Below the pieces are notes generated by a model, which saw only the letters and a list, made by a program, of their open reading frames with translations, was not told the DNA's origin and ran no database searches. This document shows positions 34,209-42,369 of a stretch of DNA of 64,000 nucleotides, piece after piece. Each line of letters opens with the position of its first letter. The first letter of the stretch is position 1. The DNA is from an uncultured Halobacteriovorax sp. (GTDB taxonomy: Bacteria; Bdellovibrionota; Bacteriovoracia; Bacteriovoracales; Bacteriovoracaceae): positions 62,001-126,000 of the forward strand of contig CAJXVS010000004.1 in assembly GCA_913061265.1 (NCBI GenBank), read 5' to 3'. The position numbers and the translations under genes are program-made.

Positions 34209-34565
34209 ATGGTCACAACGTTAATGATTTTCCACGTAGTTATTTCAGTTTTACTGATCGTTTTGGTTTTACTCCAGTTTGGTAAAGGTGCTGAAGCAGG
34301 TTTAATGGGTGGAAGTTCAGGTGAAGTTTTCACGGCTTCTCAACAAGGAAATATCCTTTCTAAAATGACTGTTGTTTTAGCCGTTCTTTTTTTAGGAAAC
34401 TCTGTTTTCTTAGCAAAGATTCAAAGTACAAAATCAAGTTCTTCTCTTTTAGATTCTGAAACGCCAATTGCAAGACCACTTAATAATGATGCTGCAAAAG
34501 CTCCAGTAGCTCCGGCTCCTACAGAAGCTACTAAAACAGAAGCTACTACTCCAGAAACTAAATAA
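34209..34565 (+). CDS. secG: Protein-export membrane protein SecG
   Basis: A 118-residue SecG. Two helices (about residues 5-22 and 53-71) flank the conserved loop LLQFGKGAEAGLMGGSSGEVFTAS; only its LQFGKGAEAGLMGG core is needed for the call. Helps SecYE with preprotein translocation. The tail after residue 75 is Ala/Pro/Thr-rich (APVAPAPTEATKTEATT), common in SecG. The ATG at 34209 has AAGGA upstream. It sits after tpiA, as in many bacteria. Confidence 0.93.
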   Translation: MVTTLMIFHVVISVLLIVLVLLQFGKGAEAGLMGGSSGEVFTASQQGNILSKMTVVLAVLFLGNSVFLAKIQSTKSSSSLLDSETPIARPLNNDAAKAPVAPAPTEATKTEATTPETK

Positions 34566-34580
34566 GTTGTCGGCGGGTTT

Positions 34581-35726
34581 ATGAAGTCTGAACTCGTCGA
34601 GCTCATCAAAAAAGAATACATGCACCTAGGCACTGTTTATTTTAACACTGCCTATTTCGGTCCAAGCCCCTACTCCGCAAAACAAAAGATCATGGCCGCC
34701 ACTCAAAAAGAGTTGGACCCTAGTTTTTATTCCTATGATTCGTGGATGGGGATCTCAGAAAGAATCAGAAAAGAAATCGCAAGACTCCTAGATGTTAGCG
34801 CTGACAATATCATGCACTCAACCTCTACCGGAGATATCATCAATACTATCGCTAACGGTTATGACTTTAAAAAAGGCGACGTCGTTTGCGCCATTGATAA
34901 AGACTATCCATCAAATGTTCTTCCTTGGATGGTTTGCCAAGAGAGAAAGGGAATCGACTTTCAGCTTTTAAGCTTAGGTGATGAACTCGTTCCAACGGCA
35001 GAGTGGCTTCGCGCCAACCTCCCTGAAGGAACAAAGATCTTTGATATGTCTTATATTACCTTTGATACAGGTAAGAAGATGGACATCATCGCTATTGGAA
35101 AGGTTCTTAAAGAAAAAGGAATCCTCTTTGTCCTTGATGCAACTCAGGCCCTTGGCGGAATGGAAATTACAAAAGAAGAATTTGAATACATAGATGTCCT
35201 GGCCTGCTCTTCTTATAAGTGGATGCTGGGTCCTTACGGACATGCGTTTGGTTATTTCTCAGATAAGGCCATAGATCTTATTCATGCATCAACTGGTAAC
35301 TGGGTTGTGAGCACTAACTCAAAAGTGGTTTACTCTCTTTTGGACTACACCACTGAGACTCTCCCAGGCGCTAGAAAGTATGACCGCGGACAAACAGCTA
35401 ATCCTTTAACGATGGCCTGTCTTGAAGCAAGTTTAGACTTCCTTAATGAAATCACTCTTCCTGTTATAAGAGAGCATAATAAAGGCATCCGTGATTATTT
35501 CTTAGCTAACTTCCCAGAAGATAAATACGAACTTATTACTCCAAAATCTAATATGGGAAATATCGTTTGCCTAAAGACTAAAGGGATCGATCCTATCGAA
35601 CTTGAAAGAGAACTTAAGTATAACAATGTTGATGTAAGTGTTCGTCAGGGTAATGTTCGTTTAGCTTTTCATATCTTTAATACTGAAGATCAAGTTGATA
35701 AACTGATCGATGCTTTGAATATCTAA
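34581..35726 (+). CDS. Class V aminotransferase (cysteine desulfurase/epimerase-like)
   Basis: A 381-residue PLP enzyme. PLP Lys in ACSSYKWMLGPYG (about residue 213), Asp/Gln of the cofactor site in FVLDATQALGG, and YFNTAYFGPSP at the N-terminus. Sequence style is closer to isopenicillin-N-epimerase/kynureninase-like members than to IscS/SufS: no obvious catalytic Cys loop. Substrate unknown. 15 bp after secG, so possibly in that transcript; convergent with the HD-GYP gene, overlapping it by 4 nt. Confidence 0.78.
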   Translation: MKSELVELIKKEYMHLGTVYFNTAYFGPSPYSAKQKIMAATQKELDPSFYSYDSWMGISERIRKEIARLLDVSADNIMHSTSTGDIINTIANGYDFKKGDVVCAIDKDYPSNVLPWMVCQERKGIDFQLLSLGDELVPTAEWLRANLPEGTKIFDMSYITFDTGKKMDIIAIGKVLKEKGILFVLDATQALGGMEITKEEFEYIDVLACSSYKWMLGPYGHAFGYFSDKAIDLIHASTGNWVVSTNSKVVYSLLDYTTETLPGARKYDRGQTANPLTMACLEASLDFLNEITLPVIREHNKGIRDYFLANFPEDKYELITPKSNMGNIVCLKTKGIDPIELERELKYNNVDVSVRQGNVRLAFHIFNTEDQVDKLIDALNI

Positions 35727-36904
35727 CTGGCTTTTTTCTTATTACCAAAGAGAGAGTCACCCTTAACTTTTCCAAACTCTGATTGACCTTCATCTTTGAA
35801 GATGTCTTCAGCTTGTTTCTTAATATTTGGAGCAATTAATGGAAGAACATTTTGAGGCTGGCAAGGATCAAAGCTATCTGGCAGCTCTACTCTTAACTTA
35901 CCTTGAAGCCCTAGTTGATTTACATTCTCGCAAAATATTTCAAAGATCTTTGGATCAATCTTTCTTCCCACTGACTTAGACATAACGGCCAAGGCATCTT
36001 CGGTAGAAAGGACTTCGTGATAAGAACGCTTCGTTGTAATGGCGTCAAAGAAATCCGCGATAGCGCAAACTCTTGCTAAAACATGAATATCTTTCCCTTC
36101 CATCTTTAACGGATATCCTGTTCCATTATAGTTTTCATGATGCTCCATTATAACTCGTCTAATGATTTCAAAATCAACCCCTTCACAGCAATGGGCCTTT
36201 TCATCGAGAAGTTCACCGCCAAAACCAGGATGCTTTTTAATCATATCAAAATCTTCATCAGATAATTTCCCTGGATTATTAATAATAGTCGTTGGGATCT
36301 TGATCTTACCTAGATCATGAAGGAGACCTCCAAGACCAGCTAGAACTAACTCTTCTCTCTTCGCCCCAGGCTTAATCGCCTTGAACAATGAGATGCAATA
36401 CATAGAGACATTGATTGAGTGATCGTAAGTATAAAAGTCATGAAAACTTAGATCGCCAATTAAATCTTGAACTTCATTAATGGCATAATCTTCAAGAACA
36501 TCAATCATATACTCAACAGAATCGCGGCAACCAACAAGGGTCTCGCCTAAGATATCTGTTGTGAATTCTTTTGTTGGATCAAATATTTTATGAAGATAAC
36601 CAATAGCAGAGTCTTTGATGACTTCTGTTTTTTGGATATCAGAAAAATTCTCGTTCTTAACTAAGCTTTGTAAGTACTCTGCTCGTTGAGACTCTAGAAC
36701 GTAGAGCTGATGGTACTTATCTCTAAATGTTTCAACGTCTTCTTGTTGAAGACGACCGTCTTTAGGAAAGATGCGCACAAACCTTTCACAGTTCTCTCTG
36801 GTGCTTGAATTTATATAGAGATCATAAGTTAGATTCTCTTCAAGAGTGATTAGATCAAACCCGACGGAGAAAAAGCTGTCTCTAGATAATTGTTCTTTTT
36901 CCAT
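35723..36904 (-). CDS. HD-GYP domain protein (c-di-GMP phosphodiesterase type)
   Basis: A 393-residue protein. The C-terminal half is an HD-GYP domain: LLHDLGKIKIP, IKKHPGFGGELL, IMEHHENYNGTGYPLKMEG, VCAIADFFDAITTKRSYH. The GYP triad is intact; Asn replaces the usual Asp before GTGYP. Catalytic members degrade cyclic di-GMP. The N-terminal ~150 residues are a helical domain with no motif I recognise and no membrane helix. The C-terminus is Lys-rich. Confidence 0.88.
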   Translation of the reverse strand: MEKEQLSRDSFFSVGFDLITLEENLTYDLYINSSTRENCERFVRIFPKDGRLQQEDVETFRDKYHQLYVLESQRAEYLQSLVKNENFSDIQKTEVIKDSAIGYLHKIFDPTKEFTTDILGETLVGCRDSVEYMIDVLEDYAINEVQDLIGDLSFHDFYTYDHSINVSMYCISLFKAIKPGAKREELVLAGLGGLLHDLGKIKIPTTIINNPGKLSDEDFDMIKKHPGFGGELLDEKAHCCEGVDFEIIRRVIMEHHENYNGTGYPLKMEGKDIHVLARVCAIADFFDAITTKRSYHEVLSTEDALAVMSKSVGRKIDPKIFEIFCENVNQLGLQGKLRVELPDSFDPCQPQNVLPLIAPNIKKQAEDIFKDEGQSEFGKVKGDSLFGNKKKAS

Positions 36905-37017
36905 TAACTACCCTGAGTCCATTATTAGACAACTGACTTATCGGTAATTTGAGGTATTAGGTTAATTTTTGAATCAACTTCTAGAGAGTACCCGAGTAAA
37001 AAGATTTTATCCTTGGG

Positions 37018-37049
37018 CAAAAAAAAGCGCCCTTACTTAGAGGGCGCTT
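37018..37049 (-). terminator. Rho-independent terminator of ssb
   Basis: Stem AAGCGCCC (37025-37032) / GGGCGCTT (37042-37049) with a 9-nt loop. On the minus strand it is followed by eight T residues. Located about 25 bp past the ssb stop. Confidence 0.92.
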
Positions 37050-37074
37050 CCATACTTTATATTTTAATTATTTA

Positions 37075-37533
37075 TTAAAACGGTATGTCATCAGCAGTGA
37101 AGTTTGCATCAGTGTTGATGTTGTATTCTTGATTCATCATCCCTGCACTTTCTGGTTGCGCTTGAGACTGTGGATCTTTTTCTGTTCTTGGTCCGCCAGT
37201 AGTTGCATTTCCACCTAGGAATTGAACTGACCTTGCGTTGATTTCAGTAGTATAACGTTTTTGTCCGTCTTTACCGTCCCATGAACGTGTTTGAAGAGCA
37301 CCTTCTACGAATGCTTGTCTTCCTTTTGCAAGGTACTGATTACAAAGCTCAGCAAGCTTTCCCCAAACTACAATACGATGCCACTCTGTTCTGTCTTGCT
37401 TCTGACCTGATTTGTCGTTCCACGATTCTGAAGTTGCGAGTGAAAAATTAGCTACGGCCGTCCCTGATGGTGTGTACTTTAGTTCGGGATCTTGTCCTAG
37501 GCGACCGATCAAAATAACCTTGTTGACGCTCAT
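37075..37533 (-). CDS. ssb: Single-stranded DNA-binding protein
   Basis: A 152-residue SSB. OB fold: [59 protein letters not shown] flexible Gln/Pro/Asn-rich linker ends in the acidic tip ADDIPF, which recruits replication and repair enzymes. Standalone gene with its own terminator. A 20-bp palindrome AAAGAATAA-CT-TTATTCTTT lies 40-60 bp upstream (37573-37592). Confidence 0.96.
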   Translation of the reverse strand: MSVNKVILIGRLGQDPELKYTPSGTAVANFSLATSESWNDKSGQKQDRTEWHRIVVWGKLAELCNQYLAKGRQAFVEGALQTRSWDGKDGQKRYTTEINARSVQFLGGNATTGGPRTEKDPQSQAQPESAGMMNQEYNINTDANFTADDIPF

Positions 37534-37715
37534 TAATGCCTCCGATGATTGATTAAAAGAGTCTATTTTTATAAAGAATAACTTTATTCTTTCGGGAACT
37601 CTTTTAGAAGTAGAATTTTAGCAAAATTGCTGAAAAGACCTATTCATAAGGGTTTGGAACGCTGGTCCGATAAGTCTCTGAAATAAGATAGGGCAAATGA
37701 GTGAAAGGTTCTTAC

Positions 37716-38159
37716 TTAGAACCGATGGTCAAAATTAGCTTCTTCGTAAGGATCGTCCGGGGCTTGACTAGATGGATCAATCTCAGGCTCAGCTTCAGCC
37801 TGCCCGTTCTTCTCTGACCAATAAGCAGCCACTAAGCGTCTCGCCACTTTAACGTCTTTTTTATACCAACTAGCGTCAAACCCACAATGAGGACAAGGGA
37901 TCTCTTTACGATAATTGGCCCTTCTCACCCACTCAAATCCAGCTAAGAAAACGAAGAAGCTAAAGACGCCTCTAAAGCTCATCAGTGGATAGCAAATAGC
38001 TGTGGTCATCATCGTTAAAAGGATGATCTGAAGGTAATTCTTAATGGTCATTCGAAATGAGGTGGAGAGCGCCCTAGGCGTCCTACAAAGAGCACAATAG
38101 AAGCTCAAAGTTGGCTTCCTTATTTTAAATGTTCTCTTCTCTAATGGGGTTAGATTCAC
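37716..38159 (-). CDS. Membrane protein with two zinc-ribbon-like Cys pairs
   Basis: A 147-residue protein starting at a GTG (38159) with SD AGAGGT. Cys pairs CALC (about residues 22-25) and CPHC (about 89-92) flank a region with two membrane helices (about 43-60 and 63-77). The C-terminus is acidic. The pairs could together form a zinc knuckle at the cytoplasmic face. No family recognised. Confidence 0.6.
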   Translation of the reverse strand: MNLTPLEKRTFKIRKPTLSFYCALCRTPRALSTSFRMTIKNYLQIILLTMMTTAICYPLMSFRGVFSFFVFLAGFEWVRRANYRKEIPCPHCGFDASWYKKDVKVARRLVAAYWSEKNGQAEAEPEIDPSSQAPDDPYEEANFDHRF

Positions 38160-38209
38160 GAATACCTCTACCTTAGTTTAGCAAAATTTAGCGTTCAATA
38201 TGAGAGGGT

Positions 38210-38445
38210 AAATAAAGACCTTCGGGCCATCTCCATGGCCCGAAGGAAGGCAAAAGCTTTTTGTGGACACACTTTCGTGCATAGACATAAGTTTGCGATA
38301 GGACCGCCGATCAACACACGTACAACAGCTTCCATGCTTCGGCTGCTCATGGACTACCTTCTATACTTCAATAAGGATGCCACGTAGCAGCAATCAATTG
38401 ACTAATAATATCAATTATTTGTCATGATCCTTTGACGATCACAAG
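38210..38445. other. Gene-free stretch with several hairpins; candidate structured RNA
   Basis: Between 38160 and 38495 (336 bp) there is no convincing ORF. It holds a perfect 11-bp stem CTTCGGGCCAT / ATGGCCCGAAG (38220-38245, loop CTCC), a CAAAAGCTTTTTG palindrome, and a nearly perfect 11-bp hairpin TGACTAATAAT / ATTATTTGTCA (38399-38424). Read on the minus strand, the first stem is followed by GGTCTTTATTT, so it could end a minus-strand noncoding RNA. It does not match RNase P, SRP or tmRNA signatures that I know. A GGCACT/AGTGCC hairpin follows at 38464-38479. Confidence 0.35.
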
Positions 38446-38495
38446 GGGACACCAGTACCATTTAGGCACTATCAAGTGCCGTTTTAAGGGATGAA

Positions 38496-41180
38496 ATGAA
38501 TCCAGTTTGTGGGTCGAAAAAACCAACAAAATTCAGGTTAAATAAGGAAAAGGGACAACTCTCCGTTTTCCTCGGCATATCAATGACAATCATTGTGACG
38601 CTTTTGGCGTTCATCATTAATGTCGGCCTTTTTGTAAAGGCCAAGATCAACTTACAAAATGCTACTGATGCTGCCGCCTGGTCAGGTGCCGCGGTCCAGG
38701 CCAGACAGTTAACCAATATTAGTTATCTCAATTGGGAAATGCGGAATAATTATAAAGAATGGATGTTTAAATCTTACGTCTTAGGTCAGCTTGCCCTAAG
38801 TACAGTTAAAGATACTGGCATCACTCCAAACAATGGAAGTTCTAATAATATGCAATTTAGGGGCAAGCCCTTTGACCCCACAAACCCCGCTTACCAAGAT
38901 GAATATGAAAGATTTAACTTACCCAGTATTTGTATTCACTTTGGAAGCACTCATAATATCTGTGACCTAGTTAGACTTCCGGGTCTTCCAAGATTTAATA
39001 CTGTAGGCTTGCCTTCAATTTCTAATCATCATGAAAGTGTTTTAACCTCTCTTGTCGATACTAAAGCAAAAGATTGCTCGAGAAGAACAGCCGTTAATTT
39101 TGGAGCTGCTCTTTTATGGGCCTACGGAACAGGAAAACCAGGCTTAAGCTTTTCTGATATGCCACTTATCGCTTCAAGAAGAGTTGGAGCTTGGGTAAAA
39201 GGCATGGAACTAGGTCTTAGGATGAGAAATCTTGAGGCTCAACTTAATGTTCCACCAGTTACAAATGGTATTTGTTTTAGCTGTAACGGCGGGGCGAAGA
39301 TTTCATCAATTGATGCAAACTACCCCGGAAATGAAAGACCCATTAAGGCTTTTTGGTCCGCCTTTAGAAGTTTAGGTGGCGGCGATCTTAAAGGTGATTC
39401 TTCTGGGCTTGAGAATTTTGCCATTTCATTTAAGTTAACTGAATTAGAACCTAATAAAGTTGAGTATTCAGGATCTAAGACTCTAAGCAATTATTTAATT
39501 CCCAATACTCCTGTCGTGGGACAAAGTCATAATGCCAATACTAAATACTACGTAGACTTACAGGCTTACCCTTTAAATCTCGTTAGCTTCTTTACTTCGT
39601 TTATATCTGGAACGGGAAAGTACAATGGAACTGTTACTGATCAGGAAGCTGATTGTGGTGGTTCTAAAACAGGTATGCCGGTTCCAGGCTTTCTCTTTGG
39701 TTTTGTTAAGAACCCAGAACTGATGACCTATTACGCTGTAAAATCTGAAGCAAAGTTTGTTGGACTCTTTAATCCTTTTGCTGACCCAGAAGGAATAACC
39801 TTGAACGCTTATGCTGCCGCCAAACCTTTTGGGGGTCGAGTTGGCCCTAAGCTTTTTTCGATTGAAGAGAATAAATTTGTTACGGCAAGAACTCAAAGTA
39901 GTGTGAATCGAAGTGCTGCTTATTTAAGTGCTCCAAAGATCACCACTGTAATGCAAACAGCTGCACTAGGTGACAAGTATAAAAATGGAATGCCCATTCC
40001 TTTAACAGATAACTTCTGGATTCAATCTAACTCAAATCCTGTTGGTGGAACTCCCGACTCAGGTGATGTTTTCTTCTCTGTTCCTAATCTTCTCTACGAA
40101 TACGATGATACGACTATGGACTCGCAAGTGAATGGTGATCCATTAGGCTTTACTGAAAGTGTAACTTCAATCCTAAGTTCTCAAAATCCAATCGAGTTCT
40201 TAGGTCTTCACTCAAAGGTTCAATTTGATTTTTTTAAGTCTAACTTTTCTGGAAATATCGCCTCCGGTGCTGCCATCACTCAGGACACTATAGAAGATTC
40301 AATCAACAGAGTCAGGCGTCCAACTAAGTACGATGCTGTAAATTATTTAATCCCTGTTGTTCCAGATGGCTCATCACTGCCTTCAGAAAACATCCCATTT
40401 GTTAGGCAAAGTGTTAACTGTGGAGAGCCCTTTCCCCCAGAATCTAACCCCACTCCTTGCTATAGCCTTTACGCTCCTCTCTTTGGACAAGGAACGCTTT
40501 TTCAAGATGCAACGGCAACTCAAGAAATTATCGCCGATACAATTGACCGCTTTAAACCGGCGGTAGCAAAGTTCATTAATGCCTTAAAAGAAGTAAGTGA
40601 AAGTATCCTAGCTCAAAGTTCAAGAGGTCCTGGTGCTTATCAAGCTGCTGCAGATTCCATCTATACTCCTGGCACTCTTCCCAATATTTCTAATCCCCTA
40701 GATCCCCAATGCAAAGGGGCCTCATTAGCTCAGAACTTTAATCATTTCTTTAATGGAACAAGTAAGGCCTGTGACATAACCCCTATTGTTGACTTAATTG
40801 TAGAATACCTAGATGGTCAAAATGATGCCTTCGCCACTTATCATATAGCTCCCCTATCAGGCCTTTATGACTACCCTAGTAATTCACTTAAGACGGCCTA
40901 TATGCCCGGGCAACGACAAGGCGCACAGGCCGATGGTAGCACTCCAGCATCAGGGCCGCTTTCTTCAGGGGGAGACCTTATCAGTGCTAGACGTTCTTCT
41001 TATTCCACCAAATTCGTACCCTTAGAGCGCCTAGTAGGAGGAACTGAGGGTTATGCTAAGAATGGTCAATGGATGTTAATTGAGGAGAGCCTGACGAGTC
41101 CTCCCCAAGACGTGCCGGGTGTCATTAAGAACACTCTTAGCAAGGCTGACTTAAACCTTTGGGATAAACTCTTTTTCTAA
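38496..41180 (+). CDS. Large TadG-like (Flp pilus-type) secreted/membrane protein
   Basis: An 894-residue protein. The N-terminus (residues about 20-60: EKGQLSVFLGISMTIIVTLL and onward) matches the TadE/TadG pilus-associated domain, with one membrane helix after a short basic cytoplasmic segment and the usual NLQNATDAAAWSGAA after it. The remaining ~830 residues are low in charge, rich in Ser, Asn, Pro and Gly, and periplasmic or surface-exposed. No other tad genes are adjacent. SD AAGGGATG precedes the ATG. It may help anchor or modify pili, or be an adhesin; function is inferred from the N-terminus only. Confidence 0.65.
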   Translation: MNPVCGSKKPTKFRLNKEKGQLSVFLGISMTIIVTLLAFIINVGLFVKAKINLQNATDAAAWSGAAVQARQLTNISYLNWEMRNNYKEWMFKSYVLGQLALSTVKDTGITPNNGSSNNMQFRGKPFDPTNPAYQDEYERFNLPSICIHFGSTHNICDLVRLPGLPRFNTVGLPSISNHHESVLTSLVDTKAKDCSRRTAVNFGAALLWAYGTGKPGLSFSDMPLIASRRVGAWVKGMELGLRMRNLEAQLNVPPVTNGICFSCNGGAKISSIDANYPGNERPIKAFWSAFRSLGGGDLKGDSSGLENFAISFKLTELEPNKVEYSGSKTLSNYLIPNTPVVGQSHNANTKYYVDLQAYPLNLVSFFTSFISGTGKYNGTVTDQEADCGGSKTGMPVPGFLFGFVKNPELMTYYAVKSEAKFVGLFNPFADPEGITLNAYAAAKPFGGRVGPKLFSIEENKFVTARTQSSVNRSAAYLSAPKITTVMQTAALGDKYKNGMPIPLTDNFWIQSNSNPVGGTPDSGDVFFSVPNLLYEYDDTTMDSQVNGDPLGFTESVTSILSSQNPIEFLGLHSKVQFDFFKSNFSGNIASGAAITQDTIEDSINRVRRPTKYDAVNYLIPVVPDGSSLPSENIPFVRQSVNCGEPFPPESNPTPCYSLYAPLFGQGTLFQDATATQEIIADTIDRFKPAVAKFINALKEVSESILAQSSRGPGAYQAAADSIYTPGTLPNISNPLDPQCKGASLAQNFNHFFNGTSKACDITPIVDLIVEYLDGQNDAFATYHIAPLSGLYDYPSNSLKTAYMPGQRQGAQADGSTPASGPLSSGGDLISARRSSYSTKFVPLERLVGGTEGYAKNGQWMLIEESLTSPPQDVPGVIKNTLSKADLNLWDKLFF

Positions 41181-41314
41181 AACTACCTCCTTGAAATGAC
41201 TCCCTTCTATCACCTATACTAGAGCTAAATTTTGGCGCTGAATCATCAACTTTCATAAGAACAATGGTAAGAATTAGCAAGATATTAGGTATCGTAAAAA
41301 GAGGTTATAAAATC

Positions 41315-42112
41315 ATGGCGAAGAAAAAAGTAGCGAAGAAAAAGGTCGCTAAGAAAAAAGTAACAAAGAAAGCCACTAAAAAGAAAGTTGCCAAGAAAGC
41401 GACTAAGAAAAAAGTAGCGAAAAAGAAGACATCAAAGAAAGCGACTAAAAAGAAGGTTGCTAAGAAGGCCGCGAAGAAGAAAGTTGCTAAAAAAGCCACT
41501 AAGAAAAAAGTAGCTAAGAAGAAGGTTGCTAAAAAGAAGGTCGCTAAAAAAGCCACTAAGAAAAAAGTAGCTAAGAAGAAAGCGGCTAAGAAAAAAGCTG
41601 CTAAAAAGAAGGTTTCTAAAAAAGCCACTAAGAAAAAAGTAGCTAAAAAGAAAGCTCCTAAAAAAGCGGCAGCCCCTAAAAAAACTGTTAAGAAAGAAAA
41701 GAAGCTTACTGCTGAGGAACAAAAAGAATTAGCAAAAGCTGAGGCGATCCGCCGATATAAAGAATCTCAAAAGGCTGTCGTACCTGCTGCCCTACTTGAA
41801 GAAGACGATGAGGAAGAAGAAGAAACATTACCTCCTGTTGTTGAGGTAGCTCTCGATGCTGAAGACTCAAGTCAACCTAAGGTAAAGGCCTTCCAACCTG
41901 CTAAGAACAGCGATGAGGGAACGACTAGGCTTAACGAAGAATATAACCCTGATGACGACGCCGACAATGAGAATGAAGGTGAGTACGGATTTGGTTGGGG
42001 CTATAACGAAGCTTTTGATAAGCCGGATGATGAATCTCAAAGTGACTTCATTGATGAAGATGAAATATATGCAAAAGGTCTTGATAAAAAGAAAGATAAT
42101 AAAAATAAATGA
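41315..42112 (+). CDS. Histone H1-like Lys/Ala repeat protein with acidic tail
   Basis: A 265-residue two-part protein. Residues 1-125 are repeats of KKVAKKATKKKVAKK type, a histone H1/Hc1-like DNA-binding sequence. Residues about 165-265 are strongly acidic (EEDDEEEEE, then NPDDDADNENEGEYGFGW). Such basic regions bind and condense DNA; the acidic tail could tune binding or recruit partners. The ATG at 41315 (MAKKKVAKK) is taken over an upstream in-frame start. It overlaps the glutaredoxin gene by 4 nt. The repeat makes long open frames on both strands that are not genes. Confidence 0.8.
   Translation: MAKKKVAKKKVAKKKVTKKATKKKVAKKATKKKVAKKKTSKKATKKKVAKKAAKKKVAKKATKKKVAKKKVAKKKVAKKATKKKVAKKKAAKKKAAKKKVSKKATKKKVAKKKAPKKAAAPKKTVKKEKKLTAEEQKELAKAEAIRRYKESQKAVVPAALLEEDDEEEEETLPPVVEVALDAEDSSQPKVKAFQPAKNSDEGTTRLNEEYNPDDDADNENEGEYGFGWGYNEAFDKPDDESQSDFIDEDEIYAKGLDKKKDNKNK
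41320..41690 (+). repeat. Lys-codon-rich imperfect tandem repeats
   Basis: The coding DNA for the basic domain consists of imperfect repeats of units encoding KKVAKK/KKATKK, for example GCCACTAAGAAAAAAGTAGC recurring several times. Such a tract is prone to length change by slippage or recombination. Confidence 0.75.
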
Positions 42113-42369
42113 GCGCTCCACACCTAGCCCTCTACTATTTTGATTCCTGCCCTTTTTGCGTGATGGTTTTAAGAACAATTGAAAAGTTAAACATAGATGT
42201 TGAGTACAGAGATATCTTCTCTGTTAAAGAGCACTTAAATAAACTTGTCTCAGATACTGGAAAGCAAACGGTTCCATGCCTCTATATAGATGGAAAGCCA
42301 ATGTTTGAGTCCTCGGACATAATGGATTGGTTAGCGCAAAATGCACCTAATCTTAAGAAGAAGGCATAA
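42109..42369 (+). CDS. Glutaredoxin-like protein
   Basis: An 86-residue thioredoxin-fold protein with active site DSCPFCVMV (CxxC near residues 14-17), TVPCLYIDG (cis-Pro) and SSDIMDWL. It reduces disulfides or glutathione mixed disulfides in the cytoplasm. It overlaps the histone-like gene by 4 nt and abuts the HD-hydrolase gene by one base, forming one operon. Confidence 0.88.
   Translation: MSAPHLALYYFDSCPFCVMVLRTIEKLNIDVEYRDIFSVKEHLNKLVSDTGKQTVPCLYIDGKPMFESSDIMDWLAQNAPNLKKKA

Noticed and set aside
37573-37592. AAAGAATAA/TTATTCTTT palindrome upstream of ssb as a LexA-type operator
   Set aside because: It is symmetric but does not match a LexA box I know; noted in the ssb entry only.
38241-38256. 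SRP-RNA-like GAAGGAAGGCA segment
   Set aside because: Only a short likeness to the SRP loop; the surrounding helix is absent.
41320-41690. Tandem repeats as a possible CRISPR array
   Set aside because: Repeats are contiguous, coding and lack unique spacers.
41305-41722. Long minus-strand ORFs of Phe/Ala/Leu repeats
   Set aside because: They are the mirror image of the AAG/AAA-rich histone-like repeats and have no start signal.
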